Positions 13,101 through 22,498 of a stretch of 64,000 nt of DNA are shown piece by piece. A program made the translations under genes and the position numbers. Position 1 is the stretch's first letter; every line of letters begins with the position of its first letter. The DNA comes from Siphonodentalium dalli (taxonomy: Eukaryota; Mollusca; Scaphopoda; Gadilida; Siphonodentaliidae), in contig CP136061.1 in assembly GCA_032622095.1 (NCBI GenBank), forward strand, positions 22,012,991 to 22,076,990, given 5' to 3'. The notes below the pieces were generated by a model. The model saw nothing but the letters and a program-made list of their open reading frames with translations, was not told the origin of the DNA and ran no database searches.

Positions 13101-16100
13101 TGGTGGTGAATTATTGAATGCCGTCCAAAAACTTGAATTTTTGCCTGGATTTCGATTGGAAGGATTTCCTAACAGGGACTCATTAGCTTACAAACAGATC
13201 TATGACATTGAACATGCCAAGACCATTCTTCGAGGCACACTTCGATATGAGGTCAGTATAAATTAGCTTAATCCTATTATTCCTGCTATAATCTTTTCCT
13301 ATTTAGCAGAGATTACAGTAATGCCCTAAATAATCACTGAGAGCTTTCCGATGAATGGCAACAAGCCATATTTCCGACTAAATCCTGAAAAGTTACCCAT
13401 AATTCTTCTGTGGTTAACCCTTTCAGTGCCAGGAACGATTTTTGTATCAACCCATATACCCTGTGCCAATGCATACTTTTATATATGCGAGTCGCATTGG
13501 CCTAACAATTTTTCATCATTTGTTTTTATTTTTTACAATGTTTTACAATTTTATTAATTTTTTCTTATATTCTTTAACAGACTTATTTTGTAGGTTTAGT
13601 GCCAGGGAATCTTACGTTTTTCATGGGCATCAAAATTATTACTATGAATACTTGGTGATAGTTTTGAGTTATAACATGCCCCTAAGGTTTTATCCAGTTT
13701 GTTTTTAAATTTGATATAGCATGCTTAAGCATACCCAAAAACAATTCAACCCAAATTTTTTTAATGTTTTTAGGGCCGATTTTACAGACTGTAAATTAGG
13801 GCCGATGAGATCAGCCCCTGGCACTGAAAGGGTTAAGGAGTCGATTATTTTGGGCATTACTGTACATTCAGTATTTAATAATTGAGCTTTTACATTTGTA
13901 AAAAGGCACTCAATTTCAAAGAAGTTCCAATCCATCTGCAGTTCAAATTGAAATCCGATGGTTTATACTACAGTAATGCTCTAATTAATCAACCTCTTAA
14001 CCACAGCAGAATTATGGGTAACTTTTCAGGATTTAGTCGGAAATATGGCATCTCTCCCCGAGAGCTTTCCGATGAATGGCAACAAGCCATAGTTCCGACT
14101 AAATCCTGAAAAGTTACCCATAATTCTGCTGTGGTTAAGAGGTCGATTAATTAGAGCATTACTGTACGTTCACTACCAAACTGCGAATTATCATCAAACT
14201 AATAGTACCACCACATCTATTTCTGTCTGCAAGGCAATCCCAAGATCTGATTGGTTAGCATAAACTATGTGCTGCCAAATATAGATATTGTAGGTACATG
14301 TAGTACTTCAGATAATTAAAATTGCTTTATTACGCACACGCATATCTCTTTAAATCATACTTCCTGTTTAAATTTTTATACTTCTGTGTATCAACTCGAG
14401 ATTGAAACTACAAAAAAATTAGTACAATATTATTGAAAAAAAATGGATACTATTCTGCTATTCAATGCAAGATGAACAGTTGCTGTACGGTAGTGCTTCG
14501 TCTGTGTTGCAAGATACGGGCATGCCATGTTTAACGCCAGAACAGTTCAATATTTTACTGGAATGACTGACATGCACAAATTATCCATATTTATAAACCT
14601 CATGAAGTATCGATGCCAGCGGCGTTTGAAAAATTTGTTTAGATACATTGTCAGTTTGATGTTCATATGTAATAATGGACCGTTGGATTTCAATTCAGAC
14701 TGATCCATGAGTTGAGTCCAGAAATATGAATTATGTGATGTCGTTGGGCAGATATTTTTTTTCTGAAAGGCACGGTGGCCTTTGATGTAAGTTATAATCT
14801 AGAAAAAAAAGTAATAAAATTATGAAAAATTTCTCAAGAATATTTTATTAGTATAGTATAATGATAGTATGAATTTGATATTATCCACAAAACACACTTG
14901 TGCGAACCGAGCGTTTGTTTATAGACAAAGGGTTTTAACCAAATTTCCATCAGTGGGATCTCCCCTGCGTTGAGTGTTCTGCTTATCGCACACTCTTTAT
15001 GTATTGTACTGTAACATAACATGGCTTTTATTACCTAAAACTGCATATGATCTTGACAATAACATTCTATTTGTGCGATATTCTGATTGGTATAAGAACA
15101 AAATCTATCTAAATTTTAGTATTCTTTCTGTTTATGGCAGTTTTAACAGATGTGACTATTTTAACAGCAATATCCATCATGAAGGCCTTCTGTATCTTTA
15201 ACCCTTTCAGTGCCAGTTCCGATTTTTGTATCAACCCATATACCCTGTGCCAATGCATTCTCTTATATATGCGAGTCGACCATAGGTCGCCACGCATATA
15301 TAAGAGAATGCATTGGCCTAACAATTTTTCATCATTTGTTATTATTTTTTACAATTTTAATAATTTTTTCTTATATTCTATAACAGACTTATTTTGTAGG
15401 TTTAGTTCCAGGGAATCTTATGTTTTTCATGGGCATCAAAATTATTACTATGAATACTTGGTGATAGTTTTGAGTTATAACATGCCCCTAAGGTTTTATC
15501 CAGTTTGTTTTTAAATTCGCTATAGCATGCTTAAGCATACCCAAAACAAATTCAACCCAAAAAAATCTAAAAAAGGGTTAAACCAAAAGGAATAACAGAT
15601 CTGGCCTGTTATCTAACCAACATCATGGAAATGGAGAAAACAATTCAGCTAAAATGTTGATATTGGTAAAAGGCTCAAGCCTTGAAATAGTGTGTCTGTC
15701 ATTTGCAGAATGAGGTCCCCAGAGGGTGAATTTAGTGATGCTACCCCGCATAGCGGGCTAGCATCACCAAATTCACCCTCTGGGAACCTCATTCTGCTGA
15801 GGTGTAAGCAGAATGAGGTCCCCAGAGGGTGAATTTGGTGATGCTAGCCCGCTAGCGGGATAGCATCACAAAATTCACGCTTTGGGGACCTCATTCTGCA
15901 AATGACAGACACACAATTTCAAGTCTTGAAAAGGCTCTGTGATTCCATGATGAAACTACTAATAAGTCGATCATTTGAAACAATAAGAATGGATGGTGGT
16001 CCAAAAAAATTCTTCTTTTCCTGAATAAAATTACACCGTGGCTGGTCAAAAGTGAGATTGGCATGTCTCATAACCCGTGTTTTATTTATTGAAGTTAACG

Positions 16101-19100
16101 AACTTACAACAAAATTACTTTCTCTTTCTCAGGGATTCAGCAATGTGGCCAAGGGACTGATGCAAGTCAATTTGCTTGATTCATCACCTAATTCTCAGCT
16201 TCATCCTAATGGACCAGAAATTAGCTGGGTACGTAACTTGATTAATCACCTCTTTCTGCTTTGGCCTCAACTGCTATGGGAGACCTAGGATCAGATTGAA
16301 GTTGGTGATGTTCACCCATTAGTTTCCTCGATTATGCATTTTATCTTCTGCAAATTAGGGGATATAGAAATTGAGCAGAAGAGAAAAGGTAACTAAAAAC
16401 AATGTTAATTTGAGACAAGATACTTCCCAGAAGACGAGGCTTAAGTAGAATGAGGTACCCAGAGGGTGAATTTGTTGATGTTAGCCTGCTGTGCACGGTA
16501 GCATCACTAAATTCACTCTGGTGACCTCATTCTGCAAATGTCAGGCACACTATTTCAAGGCCTGTGGGTATGTTAGAACAGAATAGGGAGGTTGAGTTAC
16601 ATGTATGTGTAACTTCTACTGTGTGTTACTTATTGCTTATAGAGATCCATTGATTGAGAAAAGTCACCTGATTTGATGATGCTAAAACCCATTTATGGCA
16701 GATTTTGGTACGCCGAATATCATCAAGGCATTTGTACCCTGTTAAGTTGGGTTACAACTAATACCGTGCAGGTGAATCACTTTCTCTTGTCAGTCATATT
16801 TTGAATGTGCTCAGTTGACTTTCCTTTCTATGCTAAATGGATTCTCCCACCAAGTTAAAAAAGAGTACATCGGATTGGTCTATTATTGACTTTGAGGGGT
16901 GTACAGGTAATATAAGCAGACGACGGGTAATAAAAGTTCCTAAGGGGCCATATTTATTGAGGGAAATGTTCAGATTAATGATCATATTTTCCTCTTACAG
17001 AAAGCTTATATGTGTGGTCTTTTTGGGAAATCATCAGATCTGTTCATTGACTCATTAAAAGACCTGATCTATGAGAGGGTAGATCGAGACGACCAGAGGC
17101 TGAAATCCATTATAGAGTGAGTATCACTGATACAATTTCTTATATATGAGAATGCACCGGCACAGGATCTTTTTATGAAAACGCTCATTATTTACACCTA
17201 GACTAACAGGGGACGCTCTTTAATGTTACATGCCAATGAAAAAAGGGACCTTCTTATTGTCCCCCGACGTTTCCGTCGGAGGACTATAGAAATGACCCTC
17301 GTCCGTCCATGCGTCCGTGCGTCTGAGATTGGGTACCTTCATGGTGTAATCAACTCCTCCTACAGTTTTAAATGTAGAGATTTGAAACTCTGGGATATTG
17401 TTCCTAACATGTTGCTGATTTGCAACATCTATATAGCTAATAAAAAATATCATTTTTTCCATATTTTTGGGGGGTTTTCGACTTAGAAAATTTGGAACAT
17501 TTTTGCCTTTTGGATGAGATTGGGTACCTTCATGGTGTAATCAACTCCTCCTACAGTTTTAAATGTAGAGATTTGAAACTCTGGGATATTGTTCCTAACA
17601 TGTTGGTGATTTGCAACATCTATATAGCTAATACAAAAATATCATTTTTTCGCGTTTGCATGCGTTTGTTCATCGGGTTGTTTTGTCCAAGAAATTTTGC
17701 GGTGGTTTGCAACATCTATATACTGTATAACATTGTTGCAAATAGTATCCTATCATGAAGTTTACCACTCGAGTCGGGGGACATGTGGTCTGCGACCTTT
17801 TATTCTTTCTGAGTTGATAAATTCTATCACTATAATGTGTCTTCCCGAGACATTCAGTGCATATTTTATCAAGCCATTGTGATTATGAGAATGTTACAAA
17901 AGGGTAAACTTACTGGGTTTAATCTGAAATCTAAGATTGTGGGGACCAGATGTGAACATAAGAGAAACCAATATAAATGCTCTTTAACTTCTAACAGCTA
18001 TACGTCCTTACTCCTTTATAACGGTAATTCAGAACCAGTTGATCACAGTGTAAACAGTACATACTGATCCAGGATGCATGGAATCAGTTATAGGGTTTTC
18101 ACAACATTCCCATTATATTTTGCCTCTGCCAAATGACGACATCAGCAGCGCAGCACACAACATTAACTGCACAGCACACATTATCAATGGCTCAGGACAT
18201 GTCATTGAGCAGTGAAGATGTTAAGTTTTAGTTTCGTTTACAGTTTTTCATTACATCACTTCTGCTGCCTGTCATTTGCAGAATGAGGTCCCCAGAGGGT
18301 GAATTTAGTGATGCTACCCCGCATAGCGGGCTAGCATCACCAAATTCACCCTCTGGGAACCTCATTCTGCTTACACCTCAGCAATATGGGGTTCCAGAGG
18401 GTTAATTTGGTGATGCTAGCCCGCTATGCGGGGTAGCATCACTAAATTCACCATCTGGGAACCTCATTCTGCAAATGACAGACACACTATTTCAAGGCTT
18501 GTCTGCTGCACAATGTTAAGGAGAGTACACTTGGAGAATTTGACATTTTGTGCTGATCGTTCTTTCAAATAAAAATTTAAATGATTGGCAAAGTTCGGGA
18601 TTCAGCTGAATATTAATTCTAAGGTGTCAATTAGAAGTAATACATCAGTCTATACTCGTACCAAAACTCAGATTTATAAAATAATCATAGAATCGAAGTT
18701 TGAAACTTCAGAAAATACATGAACCTTGACTTCACATGAATTAACCCTTTACCCAACAGAAGGGCCCTGTGCCAATGCATTCTCATATATAAGAGAATGC
18801 ATTGGCTTAACACATTAAAAATTATAAAATTGTTAAAGAATGTAAGAAAAAATGGTAAAAAGTGTTAATTTTTATTTTATTTTAGGCCAATGCATTCTCT
18901 TATATATATAAGAGAATGCATTCTCTTATATATATAAGAGAATGCATTGGCACAGGGCATAACTGTAACTATCACAATGTGGTCAAGGAGCCGGTTCCAA
19001 TGATATCCATATTTGTATGGTTCTATTGAGACAGACCGAAGATATTTTAGGCTGTTGAAGCTTTATTTGGCCGGTTTTGGCCGTTTTGTTGGGTAAAGGG

Positions 19101-21907
19101 TTAATTAATGTGATATATGTTTAACTTTTTCAGTCTTGGATTACTTGACGACCTGCCAATAGACAAGAAATCAACACCAATTGACACACTCTCAAACTAC
19201 CTAGAGAAGAGATTATCATTCGGTGAGTGTTAACCATTTCTTTACAAGATGGAATTTCCCATTTAATTATAAACGTATTTGTTGAAATGGTCAGTTATTC
19301 CTTTGGAGGGGTGTTCAGGATACATAAGCAGACAACAGACATAAAAACAGATAATACTAGAGCAGAAGAATTGCTCTTCATTCATATTCATTGGTGGGAA
19401 ATGTTCAAAACATTCTCTATATATCTTCCAAGCAAACAAAGTCCATATAAAACTATTTCACATTTTCATTAATCATGCTGAATCATGCATCTTTTTTAAC
19501 CCTTGTTCCTGGCAGGAATTTGACTGGAGCGAGAATATTTATCATTTGAGGCTTTTAATTACAACAGGCCTGTATTGTATTTGTTTTTCTTACAATTCTA
19601 TGAACAATAAAACATCTCTCTCTCTCTCTATAATGAATTCCAATAACAATTGGAGAGATGTTTTATTGTTCATAGAATTGCAAAGTTTGATTCAATGATT
19701 GTTCCCAGAATCAAATTTTTTATTTCTAAAAAAGCCACCCATCAAATAAAGCCACCTTATATGGACAATGTGAGGCAAGCGACCTTTTATTGTGATATAT
19801 TCAGACTGGACGATTATATGATTGTAATTCTTTGGGGTATTTTTGCCCTACTTTATTTTTAAACCATTCTGCCTGCGGATTATTATTCCTATAGATTACC
19901 ATGCACTATATCACTACAGGTCCTGGTGAACGAGACATAATTATAATGAGACATGACATCGGTGTGAAGTGGCTCAATGGATCCAAAGAACGAAGAATCC
20001 TCGATTTGGTCGTGTATGGTGATCCCGATGGTTACTCTGCCATGGCAAAAACTGTGGGCTATCCAACAGCTATAGCAACTAAAATGATTCTTGAAGGTAG
20101 GATTTGCTTGTGCACAAGCCTTGAAATAGTGTGTCTGTCATTTGCAGAATAAGGTACCCAGAGGGTGAATTTAGTGATGCTACCCCGCATAGTGGGCTAG
20201 CATCACCAAATTCACCCTCTGGGGACCTCATTCTGCTTACACCTCAGCAGAATGAGGTTCACAGAGGGTGAATTTGGTGATGCTAGCCCGCTATGCGGGC
20301 TAGCATCACTAAATTAACCCTCTGGGGACCTCATTCTGCAAATGACAGACACACTATTTCAAGGCTTGCTTGTGCAAGCCTGAGTTTAGTGTGCCTGTCA
20401 TTTGCAGAATGAGGTCCCCAGAGGGTTAATTTAATGACACTACCCCACATAGTGGGCTAGCAACGTGTAGAAAGTTCAAATATTTTAGTCTGAATATGAT
20501 TTTCAGAATATTTTTCAATCTGCGACTGTGATCTTTTCCAATGTTTACAGTCAAGTTTTGATTAAACTTTAGTATCTTATTGGACTAACTGGATTTGTAT
20601 TGGTAATTCCACCATAACAGTACTGTTTAATAATGGTTTTGACATGCACAATCAAGCCTTGAAATAGTGTGTCTGTCATTTTCAGAATGAGGTCCACAGA
20701 GGGTGAATTTAGTGATGCTACCCCACATAGTGGGCTAGCATCACCAAATTTACCCTCTTGGGACCTCATTCTGCATGGCCTCATCTGCTGTGGGAGACAT
20801 AGTCTCAGATTGAAGTTCCCAAATGGTGAATATTGTAATGTACACCCATTGGGAACCTCGATTATGCAATGTGTCATCTGCCAATTTGGGAATATAGAGA
20901 AACTAAACTAAAAGAAATAAATAGAATCTATGTAAAGAGGATTCTATAGAATTTGATAATAAAGAAACATCAAAGAGAAGATGAGGCCTAAGCAGAATGA
21001 GGTTCCCCAGAGTGAATTTAGTGATGCTAGCCTGCTATGCTGGGTAGCGTCACTAAATTCAACCTCTGTGTACCTCATTCTGACTCATGTTACATGAAAG
21101 AATTGTATTAAAAGTAAACTAAAGACTAAAGACTGAAAGTAATTGCGCTATTCCTGATAATGTAGGTCAACATGACTGCAAAGATACCACTCTACGTTCA
21201 GGACTGAACTACCCACAATGCTGTTCTTGTTCTCCTCCGATAAAAACAAATTTTGGGGGACTATAGAAATAAGATCAGTGGAGTGATTTCCAGGGTGAAA
21301 TTAACCAAATCTGAATTTAGTGTCTAACATTTGCAGAATGAGGTCCACAGAGGGTGAATATAGTGACACTATCACGCCCAGTGGGTTAGCATCACCAAAT
21401 ACACCCTCTGGGGACCTCATTCTGCTCATCCCCTAATTTGCAGAAGATAAATTGCATAATTGAGGTGACTAATGGGTGAACATCACCAACTTCAATTGCG
21501 GAACTTCAATCTGATCCTAGGTCTCCCATAGCAGTTGAATCCTCAGCAGAATGAGGTCTCCAGAGGCGAATTTAGTGACGCTATCCCGCTGTGCGGGATA
21601 CCGTCACTAAATTCACCCTCTGGAGACCTCATTCTGCAAATGTCAGACACACTAAATGCAGGCTTGAAATTAAACCCCTGCGTCATCTTTACTCCACCCA
21701 TGAACTGATCTTATATGGCCTAGCTAGTGAAATGTCAATAACGCACAAAAGCAACCAAACAAAATTCTCGACATTTTCTTTCTGATTGCAGGTGAGATTC
21801 AGAAGAAGGGGGTTGTGAAGCCTTTCTCTCTCGACACATATCAGCCTATCCTAAACCGACTCAAGCAGGAAGGGATCGTTCATCGTGAGACGATACACCA
21901 GCTGTGA
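3074..21907 (+). CDS. AASS: AASS gene, 3' part (11 exons): saccharopine dehydrogenase half of alpha-aminoadipic semialdehyde synthase
   Basis: Mitochondrial bifunctional lysine-degradation enzyme. The part seen corresponds to the C-terminal saccharopine dehydrogenase domain, which oxidises saccharopine to aminoadipic semialdehyde and glutamate. Eleven exons with AG/GT borders join with consistent phases into 416 codons plus TGA. Recognisable blocks in order are [90 protein letters not shown] and [13 protein letters not shown], all characteristic of the family. The vertebrate protein is about 926 residues, so the N-terminal lysine-ketoglutarate reductase half and the start of the dehydrogenase Rossmann fold must lie left of the window; no earlier exon is visible in 1-3073. 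No clear AATAAA was seen in the first ~500 bp after the stop. The identity is firm; individual borders are from sequence only. Confidence 0.95.
3217..3367. mobile_element. CAAGCCTTGAAATAG palindromic MITE
   Basis: Near-perfect palindrome of about 151 bp. Outer stem caagccttgaaatagtgtgt, inner stem ctgtcatttgcagaatgagg then agggtgaatttagtgatgct. The 8-bp target duplication tttgccat lies at 3209-3216 and 3368-3375. Confidence 0.93.
3376..4511. other. AASS intron
   Basis: No gene. Contains an old dispersed repeat fragment (catggctgacagcagccatc near 4214) that recurs at 8669, 36330, 36470 and 49565. Confidence 0.5.
4512..4970. mobile_element. Long relative of the palindromic MITE (GAGTTTAGTGTGCC type)
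   Basis: Same hairpins at both ends as the short family (gcagaatgaggtccccagag). A ~200-bp middle contains catctgctatgggagacata and ccaatttggggatatagaga. Ends at aggcttg. Confidence 0.8.
4973..5003. mobile_element. Right-end fragment of the CAGTAATGCC MITE
   Basis: ttaaggggtcgattacttag and ggcattactgta match the right terminus of the complete copy at 9651-9826. Confidence 0.75.
5035..5145 (+). CDS. AASS: AASS exon 2 of window
   Basis: Acceptor ttttag, donor gtaagt. Encodes [19 protein letters not shown] then [19 protein letters not shown], the highly conserved Rossmann-fold segment. A fragment of the CAGTAATGCC MITE ends about 30 nt upstream of the acceptor. Confidence 0.95.
5146..6222. other. 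AASS intron, nothing recognised
   Basis: No repeat from the families named elsewhere and no coding signal seen apart from short chance ORFs. Confidence 0.4.
6223..6331 (+). CDS. AASS: AASS exon 3 of window
   Basis: Acceptor ttgtag, donor gtaagt, ending in phase 0. Encodes [20 protein letters not shown] then [16 protein letters not shown], containing the family motif VGxDPGxDHMLA. The last 35 coding bases plus the donor are repeated just downstream (6353-6399). Confidence 0.95.
6353..6399 (+). repeat. Tandem copy of AASS exon 3' end plus donor
   Basis: A 47-bp block from agtgctttgatgaaatcaaa to agtatagaa repeats 6297-6343 with two substitutions and 9 bp between copies. It includes 35 coding bases and an intact gtaagt donor, so it creates a second potential 5' splice site. 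Confidence 0.9.
6400..7818. other. AASS intron with old dispersed repeat
   Basis: Several diverged repeats of gaaatttggtatgg followed by a 'ttcactattaccagggca'-like phrase (about 6495, 7368, 7522), apparently an old tandem or dispersed repeat. No gene; the 160-codon minus-strand ORF here has no recognisable domain. Confidence 0.45.
7819..7895 (+). CDS. AASS: AASS exon 4 of window
   Basis: Acceptor gttttcag, donor gtgggt. Encodes [20 protein letters not shown] and LFYKF, the [10 protein letters not shown] signature of the dehydrogenase substrate region. Ends with AG of a Ser codon completed in the next exon. Confidence 0.95.
7896..8940. other. AASS intron with repeat fragments
   Basis: Holds a solo left end of the CAAGCCTTGAAATAG MITE (8545-8586), which breaks off abruptly, and a copy of the catggctgccagtggccatc dispersed repeat near 8669. 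Confidence 0.55.
8941..9061. mobile_element. Short TTAA-flanked MITE
   Basis: TTAA on both sides. Internally deleted member of the subfamily with ggtgcagcattaaggatc at the left and tttcaggaagcgccagtcat at the right. Most of the central hairpins are missing. Confidence 0.7.
9165..9390. mobile_element. Diverged long-type palindromic MITE
   Basis: Fragments aattcaccctctgggaacct, tctgcaaattaggggatata and gggtccccagagggtgaatt in the order expected for the long family. Degraded, no duplication seen. Confidence 0.65.
9458..9521 (+). CDS. AASS: AASS exon 5 of window
   Basis: Acceptor ttttcag, donor gtttgt. Encodes [20 protein letters not shown] and a final Glu. Small 64-nt exon whose phase matches both neighbours. 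Confidence 0.93.
9651..9826. mobile_element. CAGTAATGCC MITE (Tc1/mariner-like), complete
   Basis: Flanked by TA on both sides. Perfect terminal repeats CAGTAATGCCCTAAGTAATC and complement. The inverted repeat continues through accacagcagaattattggt and caggatttagtc around a short loop with gagctttccgatgaatggca. Its ctgtggTTAAggagtc is the empty target site of the nested copy at 13316. Confidence 0.88.
10052..10102. repeat. Poly-C tract, about 50 nt
   Basis: Uninterrupted run of C after catctatga. Length is uncertain because such runs are error-prone in assemblies. Confidence 0.95.
10150..11090. repeat. Diverged tandem array, unit about 130-170 bp
   Basis: About six to seven copies of a unit with caattatcaacggatttgaa, gatttttggtatgt, ggagtatctgaaa, ccgtacattttcaccagagt, tacagccctttgattgtaat and agcacccaggaaaagttg. 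Copies are unequal in length. The 66- and 108-codon ORFs inside are chance products. Confidence 0.85.
11091..12111. other. AASS intron with a hairpin
   Basis: No gene. At 11720-11836 there is an inverted repeat (gtttgttgatacggcac and gtgccgtatcaacaaac, with matching cgacatgagtgtg and cacacgtgtcg flanks) around a ~45-nt loop, probably a small MITE. Confidence 0.55.
12112..12271. mobile_element. TTAA-flanked MITE, 'tcaggaagctcc' subfamily (deleted)
   Basis: TTAA at both ends. Carries ggagcttcctgaaattttgt at the left and taatgctgcactagcgcact at the right. Only one partial central hairpin remains. Confidence 0.78.
12475..12874. mobile_element. TTAA-flanked MITE, CCCTTTACCCAAC subfamily
   Basis: TTAA on both sides, two gccaatgcattctcttatat hairpins separated by an A/T-rich spacer, and the left-arm extension aaataaagcttcaacagcct. 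Good full-length copy. Confidence 0.88.
13084..13251 (+). CDS. AASS: AASS exon 6 of window
   Basis: Acceptor ctttccag, donor gtcagt, phase 0 at both ends. Encodes [39 protein letters not shown] and [17 protein letters not shown], collinear with the vertebrate enzyme. Confidence 0.95.
13316..13862. mobile_element. CAGTAATGCC MITE interrupted by a TTAA MITE
   Basis: TA-flanked. The left half runs to cttctgtgg and the right half resumes at ggagtcgattattttgggca. Lacks part of the left arm. The interrupting element sits exactly at the TTAA seen intact in sister copies. Confidence 0.88.
13414..13836. mobile_element. TTAA-flanked MITE, CCCTTTCAGTGCCAG subfamily, nested
   Basis: TTAA duplicated at both ends; termini CCCTTTCAGTGCCAGG and CCTGGCACTGAAAGGG. 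Centre keeps only a shortened gccaatgcat hairpin. Confidence 0.9.
13971..14164. mobile_element. CAGTAATGCC MITE, complete
   Basis: Flanked by TA. Arms pair from cagtaatgctctaattaatc through ggatttagtcggaaatatgg around a short loop with ctccccgagagctttccgat, so almost the whole element is one hairpin. Confidence 0.88.
14165..15197. other. AASS intron, nothing recognised
   Basis: AT-rich, no repeat family or exon recognised. Confidence 0.4.
15198..15581. mobile_element. TTAA-flanked MITE, CCCTTTCAGTGCCAG subfamily
   Basis: Left TTAA plus ccctttcagtgccagttccg, one good gcattctcttatatatgcga hairpin, then the region shared with 13414-13836 (cttggtgatagttttgagtt). The right end is eroded to aaaagggttaa. 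Confidence 0.82.
15676..15928. mobile_element. CAAGCCTTGAAATAG MITE, double-hairpin form
   Basis: Outer stem as at 3217, enclosing two successive inner hairpins of the agggtgaatttagtgatgct type joined by a short linker (ctgctgaggtgtaagcag). 8-bp duplication aaaaggct at 15668-15675 and 15929-15936. Confidence 0.93.
16133..16228 (+). CDS. AASS: AASS exon 7 of window
   Basis: Acceptor tttctcag, donor gtacgt, phase 0. Encodes [20 protein letters not shown] and [12 protein letters not shown], matching the segment that follows RGTLRY in AASS proteins. Confidence 0.92.
16250..16563. mobile_element. Long-type palindromic MITE, diverged
   Basis: Contains caactgctatgggagaccta, tctgcaaattaggggatata and the right hairpin ending gcaaatgtcaggcacactat. 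Begins about 25 nt after an AASS donor. Confidence 0.7.
17001..17116 (+). CDS. AASS: AASS exon 8 of window
   Basis: Acceptor tcttacag, donor gtgagt. Encodes [20 protein letters not shown] and [18 protein letters not shown], the least conserved part of the domain. The phase joins neatly to DLGLLDD in the next exon. Confidence 0.9.
17260..17800. repeat. Dispersed 'gggtaccttcatggtgtaat' repeat, two tandem copies
   Basis: Blocks 17321-17459 and 17517-17653 are almost identical over about 137 bp (tcaactcctcctacagtttt, gatttgaaactctgggatat). The same family occurs twice at 26260-26720. Confidence 0.8.
18266..18501. mobile_element. CAAGCCTTGAAATAG MITE, left end truncated
   Basis: Double-hairpin form starting within ctgtcatttgcagaatgagg and ending at the full right terminus aaggcttg. 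Left outer stem missing, so no target duplication. Confidence 0.82.
18741..19104. mobile_element. TTAA-flanked MITE, CCCTTTACCCAAC subfamily
   Basis: TTAA both sides. The central gcattctc/tatatata hairpins are shortened. Ends 29 nt before an AASS exon, so its right arm replaces most of the normal upstream acceptor region. Confidence 0.88.
19134..19222 (+). CDS. AASS: AASS exon 9 of window
   Basis: Acceptor tttttcag, donor gtgagt. Encodes [20 protein letters not shown] and [14 protein letters not shown]-flanked MITE ends 29 nt before the exon, close to where a branch point would be expected. Confidence 0.92.
19586..19680. repeat. Inverted repeat, 'ttctatgaacaataaaacat' hairpin
   Basis: Arms ttctatgaacaataaaacat and complement flank a (TC)n tract. 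A small palindromic repeat in an AASS intron. Confidence 0.75.
19920..20096 (+). CDS. AASS: AASS exon 10 of window
   Basis: Acceptor cactacag, donor gtagga (a less typical donor). Encodes [38 protein letters not shown] and [14 protein letters not shown], the C-terminal nucleotide-fold closing segment of the family. A MITE begins 19 nt into the intron. Confidence 0.95.
20115..20368. mobile_element. CAAGCCTTGAAATAG MITE, double-hairpin form
   Basis: Complete copy with 8-bp duplication cttgtgca at 20107-20114 and 20369-20376, placed 10 nt after an AASS donor. The truncated long-type copy that follows (to about 20466) begins inside the right duplication. Confidence 0.93.
20654..21080. mobile_element. 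Hybrid long-type palindromic MITE
   Basis: Left end is the short-family terminus (caagccttgaaatag). The middle is the long-family block (ttgaagttcccaaatggtga, gccaatttgggaatatagag). The right end is the long-family hairpin, partly eroded. Confidence 0.78.
21312..21666. mobile_element. Long-type palindromic MITE
   Basis: Hairpins at both ends. The middle contains the complement of the 16250 copy (cataattgaggtgactaatg), so this copy is inverted in the centre relative to it. Lies 125 nt before the last AASS exon. Confidence 0.75.
21792..21907 (+). CDS. AASS: AASS terminal exon
   Basis: Acceptor gattgcag. Encodes [20 protein letters not shown] and [17 protein letters not shown] followed by TGA. 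This matches the conserved C-terminal end (GPFS...YxPILxRLKxEGI) of AASS. Confidence 0.95.
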
Positions 21908-22127
21908 TATTATTCATCTATGTATTATTTTAGAATCTACCACTGCACTCTTTATTTGTGGTGTATTTTCAACAAAAGGGCAGAATTTCTCATTTGTTAC
22001 TCTCGAGTCATATAGACCATTGTTTTTCACACTTCTCTAAAGAAAACTATCAGACTTCATAACTAAGGCCACAAATAATAATTATGTTTCTCCTACAATT
22101 TTATTTTCAGTCTGTCCGTGATCTATG

Positions 22128-22235
22128 CAAGCCTTGAAATAGTGTGTCTGTCAGGTGCTATGCGGGGTAGCATCACTAAATTCACCCTCTGGGGACCTCA
22201 TTCTGCAAATGACAGACACACTATTTCAAGGCTTG
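22128..22235. mobile_element. CAAGCCTTGAAATAG MITE, internally deleted
   Basis: Left end cut short after tgtgtctgtca, then the right arm is complete. 8-bp duplication gatctatg / gatatatg (7 of 8). Confidence 0.85.
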
Positions 22236-22498
22236 GATATATGTGTGCATAACTTGGGTGCGTAAAACTGTTCTGCCATGGGGGGGGGGGGGGGGTGGAC
22301 CCTTAGTCCCATTGGGACAGCCCACCTCAAGTTTAACTGATAATTAGACAGTAATTATCACTCGCATGTACTGGGCCAATCAGGGCTTATAATTCTTATG
22401 AAAATCAGAATCGATTGTCACAAATGATTCTCGGTAAGTGAAACATGAGTTTCAAGTTTGATGCTCTCATAGATATCTCTGCTTTGTTATATAAAGAC

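Noticed and set aside
20569-20911. ORFs with residues such as [11 protein letters not shown], repeated at many places
   Set aside because: They come from the palindromic MITE arms, which are open on both strands by chance; copies differ by frameshifts.
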